From Chloroflexota bacterium (GTDB taxonomy: Bacteria; Chloroflexota; Dehalococcoidia; GIF9; AB-539-J10), in assembly GCA_020346965.1 (NCBI GenBank), contig CP070793.1, positions 777,996-785,806 of the forward strand: a stretch of DNA of 7,811 nucleotides, written 5' to 3'. The notes beneath the pieces were generated by a model. The model worked only from the letters and a program-made list of their open reading frames with translations. It ran no database searches and was not told the DNA's origin. Positions 6,657 to 7,811 of this stretch are shown one piece after another (position 1 is the first letter of the stretch; every line of letters starts with the position of its first letter). The position numbers and the translations under genes were made by a program.

Positions 6657-6683
6657 TAACGAAAATCTAAGGAGGTATATATT

Positions 6684-7625
6684 ATGCGTAAAAAAGTATT
6701 TGTTTCTCTGTCGCATCCGTTTGGTGCGGAAATCCCCCGCTGGCCTTATTTTGACAAGCCGATAATCGATAATACGCACACCATGGCAAAAGGGGGCGTT
6801 CTGACCCAGAAGATTACGTGCACGATGCACACCGGTACGCATTGCGACGCTCCCCGTCACGTTATGGAAATCGAGTTCGATGGCAAAAGGGCTCGTTATA
6901 CACACGAAATGCCTATCGATGCTTACACCGGTGATGCTGTTTGCCTTCCCATTGAGATCGAGCGCTGGGGACTGATCCTCCCGAAGCATCTTGAGGCTGC
7001 CTGCGAGAAAGTAGGTATCAAGCCGAGCGAACTGGAAAACATGGTTGTTTGCCTGAATAGCGGTATGCATCGCAAATTTGACGACTCTAAGGAGTACTAT
7101 CATTATTCCTGCGGCACCGGCGTCGAGGCTGGCAGATGGTTTTTGAAGCACAAGGTGAAGTGCGTTGCTCAGGATATGCAGGCATCGGATCATCCTCTCC
7201 ACACCGCTATGGGCAACAACGGCATGACCCGTATGAACCTGATCGGCGCTTCCGGCAAGCCTATCACCGAAGAGTACATTGAGCAGTTTGGTGAAGAAGC
7301 TTATGCCGAATTTGATAAGTTTACCTACATTAAAGTGCATGGTAAGGAAGCTTATGATAAGAAGTTCGGCGATCTGGAAGCCATCGGATGCTGGGGCACC
7401 TGGGAGCCCTGCCACAAAATACTGCTGGGTCACGGCATAGTCGGCATTGAAAACCTCGGCGGAGATCTGGATAAGGTTTCCGGTAAGCGCTTCAGGTTCT
7501 ACTGCTTCCCGATACGCTGGTACATGGGCGATGGTTCCATGGCTCACTGCGTTGCGGAAATCGGCGAAGACGATATGAATGATGTTCCGGATAGAACCTA
7601 CACATACGCAGGCGTTCTCGCTTAA
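6684..7625 (+). CDS. Cyclase-family metal-dependent hydrolase, long form
   Basis: A cytosolic protein of 313 residues, paralogous to the reverse-strand cyclase. SLSHPFG (8-14) and the metal motif HTGTHCDAPRH (49-59) are complete, with His49, His53, Asp55 and His59 at the same positions as in the paralog. QDMQASDHP (163-171) and CHKILLGHGIVGIEN (243-257) give His244 and Glu256. The stretch WEPCHKILLG is identical in both proteins. Between about residues 190 and 238 it carries some 40 extra charged residues, including GEEAYAEF and GKEAYDKKF, which resemble each other; these may form a lid or dimer contact. It would hydrolyse an amide, lactone or similar bond. AAGGAGGT (6669-6676) lies seven bases from the ATG. 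The gap of 151 bases from the RidA gene holds a dyad, so it may have separate control. Confidence 0.92.
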   Translation: MRKKVFVSLSHPFGAEIPRWPYFDKPIIDNTHTMAKGGVLTQKITCTMHTGTHCDAPRHVMEIEFDGKRARYTHEMPIDAYTGDAVCLPIEIERWGLILPKHLEAACEKVGIKPSELENMVVCLNSGMHRKFDDSKEYYHYSCGTGVEAGRWFLKHKVKCVAQDMQASDHPLHTAMGNNGMTRMNLIGASGKPITEEYIEQFGEEAYAEFDKFTYIKVHGKEAYDKKFGDLEAIGCWGTWEPCHKILLGHGIVGIENLGGDLDKVSGKRFRFYCFPIRWYMGDGSMAHCVAEIGEDDMNDVPDRTYTYAGVLA

Positions 7626-7677
7626 GCATACAGATGTTTGCTTACCCCGATACTTCAAAATCAAATAAGGAGGATAT

Positions 7678-7811
7678 ATGAAGAAGGTTAGATTGGACAA
7701 GGTTAAGCCTTATGAGGCACCTGGCCACTTTGACGTTTCCGTACTCAGGCTAAGCGGCAAAGATGAGACTGGGGCTGAGAAGTTCTGGGTGGGCCTTTCC
7801 CATTTCCTTCC
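7678..7811 (+). CDS. Probable cupin-domain protein, 5' part only
   Basis: The reading frame is open from ATG 7678 to the window edge, giving 44 residues. It starts MKKVRLDKVKPYEAPGH and continues through VSVLRLSGKDETGAEKFWVG to LSHFLP. A polar lead followed by strand-forming residues and a late SHFLP resembles the entry to small single-domain cupins, where a glycine-rich H-x-H motif would follow just beyond the edge. AAGGAGG (7667-7673) lies four bases from the ATG. It is 52 bases after the long cyclase and very likely in the same operon. The cupin call rests on a short piece and is tentative; the existence of the gene is well supported. Confidence 0.6.
   Translation, partial: MKKVRLDKVKPYEAPGHFDVSVLRLSGKDETGAEKFWVGLSHFL

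Noticed and set aside
6579..7700. Long reverse open frame opposite the second cyclase
   Set aside because: It is a shadow of a gene with clear metal-site motifs and a strong ribosome site; its peptide matches no family.

Overview
The window looks like a bacterial chromosome of roughly balanced base composition. Almost every gene has a strong Shine-Dalgarno sequence (AAGGAGG type), the genetic code is standard, and there are no rRNA, tRNA, insertion-sequence or CRISPR signals. The mix of an MFS carrier, nitroreductase-fold flavoprotein, DUF362 protein, metal-dependent 'cyclase' hydrolases, SDR, RidA-like protein and cupin suggests the accessory catabolic repertoire of an environmental, perhaps anaerobic, bacterium. 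A Dehalococcoidia/Chloroflexota-like source is possible, but this is an impression from gene style and cannot be proven here.

Layout. Positions 1-1273 hold a 12-helix MFS transporter whose promoter appears to start transcription almost on its ATG, which suggests a leaderless mRNA. Positions 1274-1771 hold no intact gene, but one forward frame from 1378 is a decayed DUF3795-like cysteine-rich protein with in-frame stops and lost cysteines. Positions 1772-2506 encode a nitroreductase-family flavoprotein. Its neighbour at 2661-3914 runs on the opposite strand, and the 154-base convergent gap between them shows no convincing terminator. The reverse-strand pair is a cyclase-family hydrolase (4016-4792) followed by a DUF362 protein (2661-3914), a probable two-gene operon.

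The roughly 490-base region 4793-5285 is a divergent control region. It has a reverse promoter with a dyad sitting on its predicted start site, a forward extended -10 promoter, and a tiny ORF of doubtful status. Forward from there come an SDR (5286-6050, apparently using an ATC start), a RidA-family protein (6086-6532), a second and longer cyclase-family hydrolase (6684-7625) preceded by a 27-base dyad, and the start of a probable cupin gene (7678 to the window edge).

The genes may work together as follows. Two paralogous metal-dependent hydrolases with the same metal-ligand spacing are transcribed outward from a shared control region, alongside an oxidoreductase, an imine/enamine-type RidA relative, a cupin and, further left, a flavin reductase and an importer. 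This suggests a catabolic module for a cyclic amide, lactone, N-formyl or related heterocyclic compound. The substrate cannot be read from the sequence; the module is an inference from family composition and gene order.
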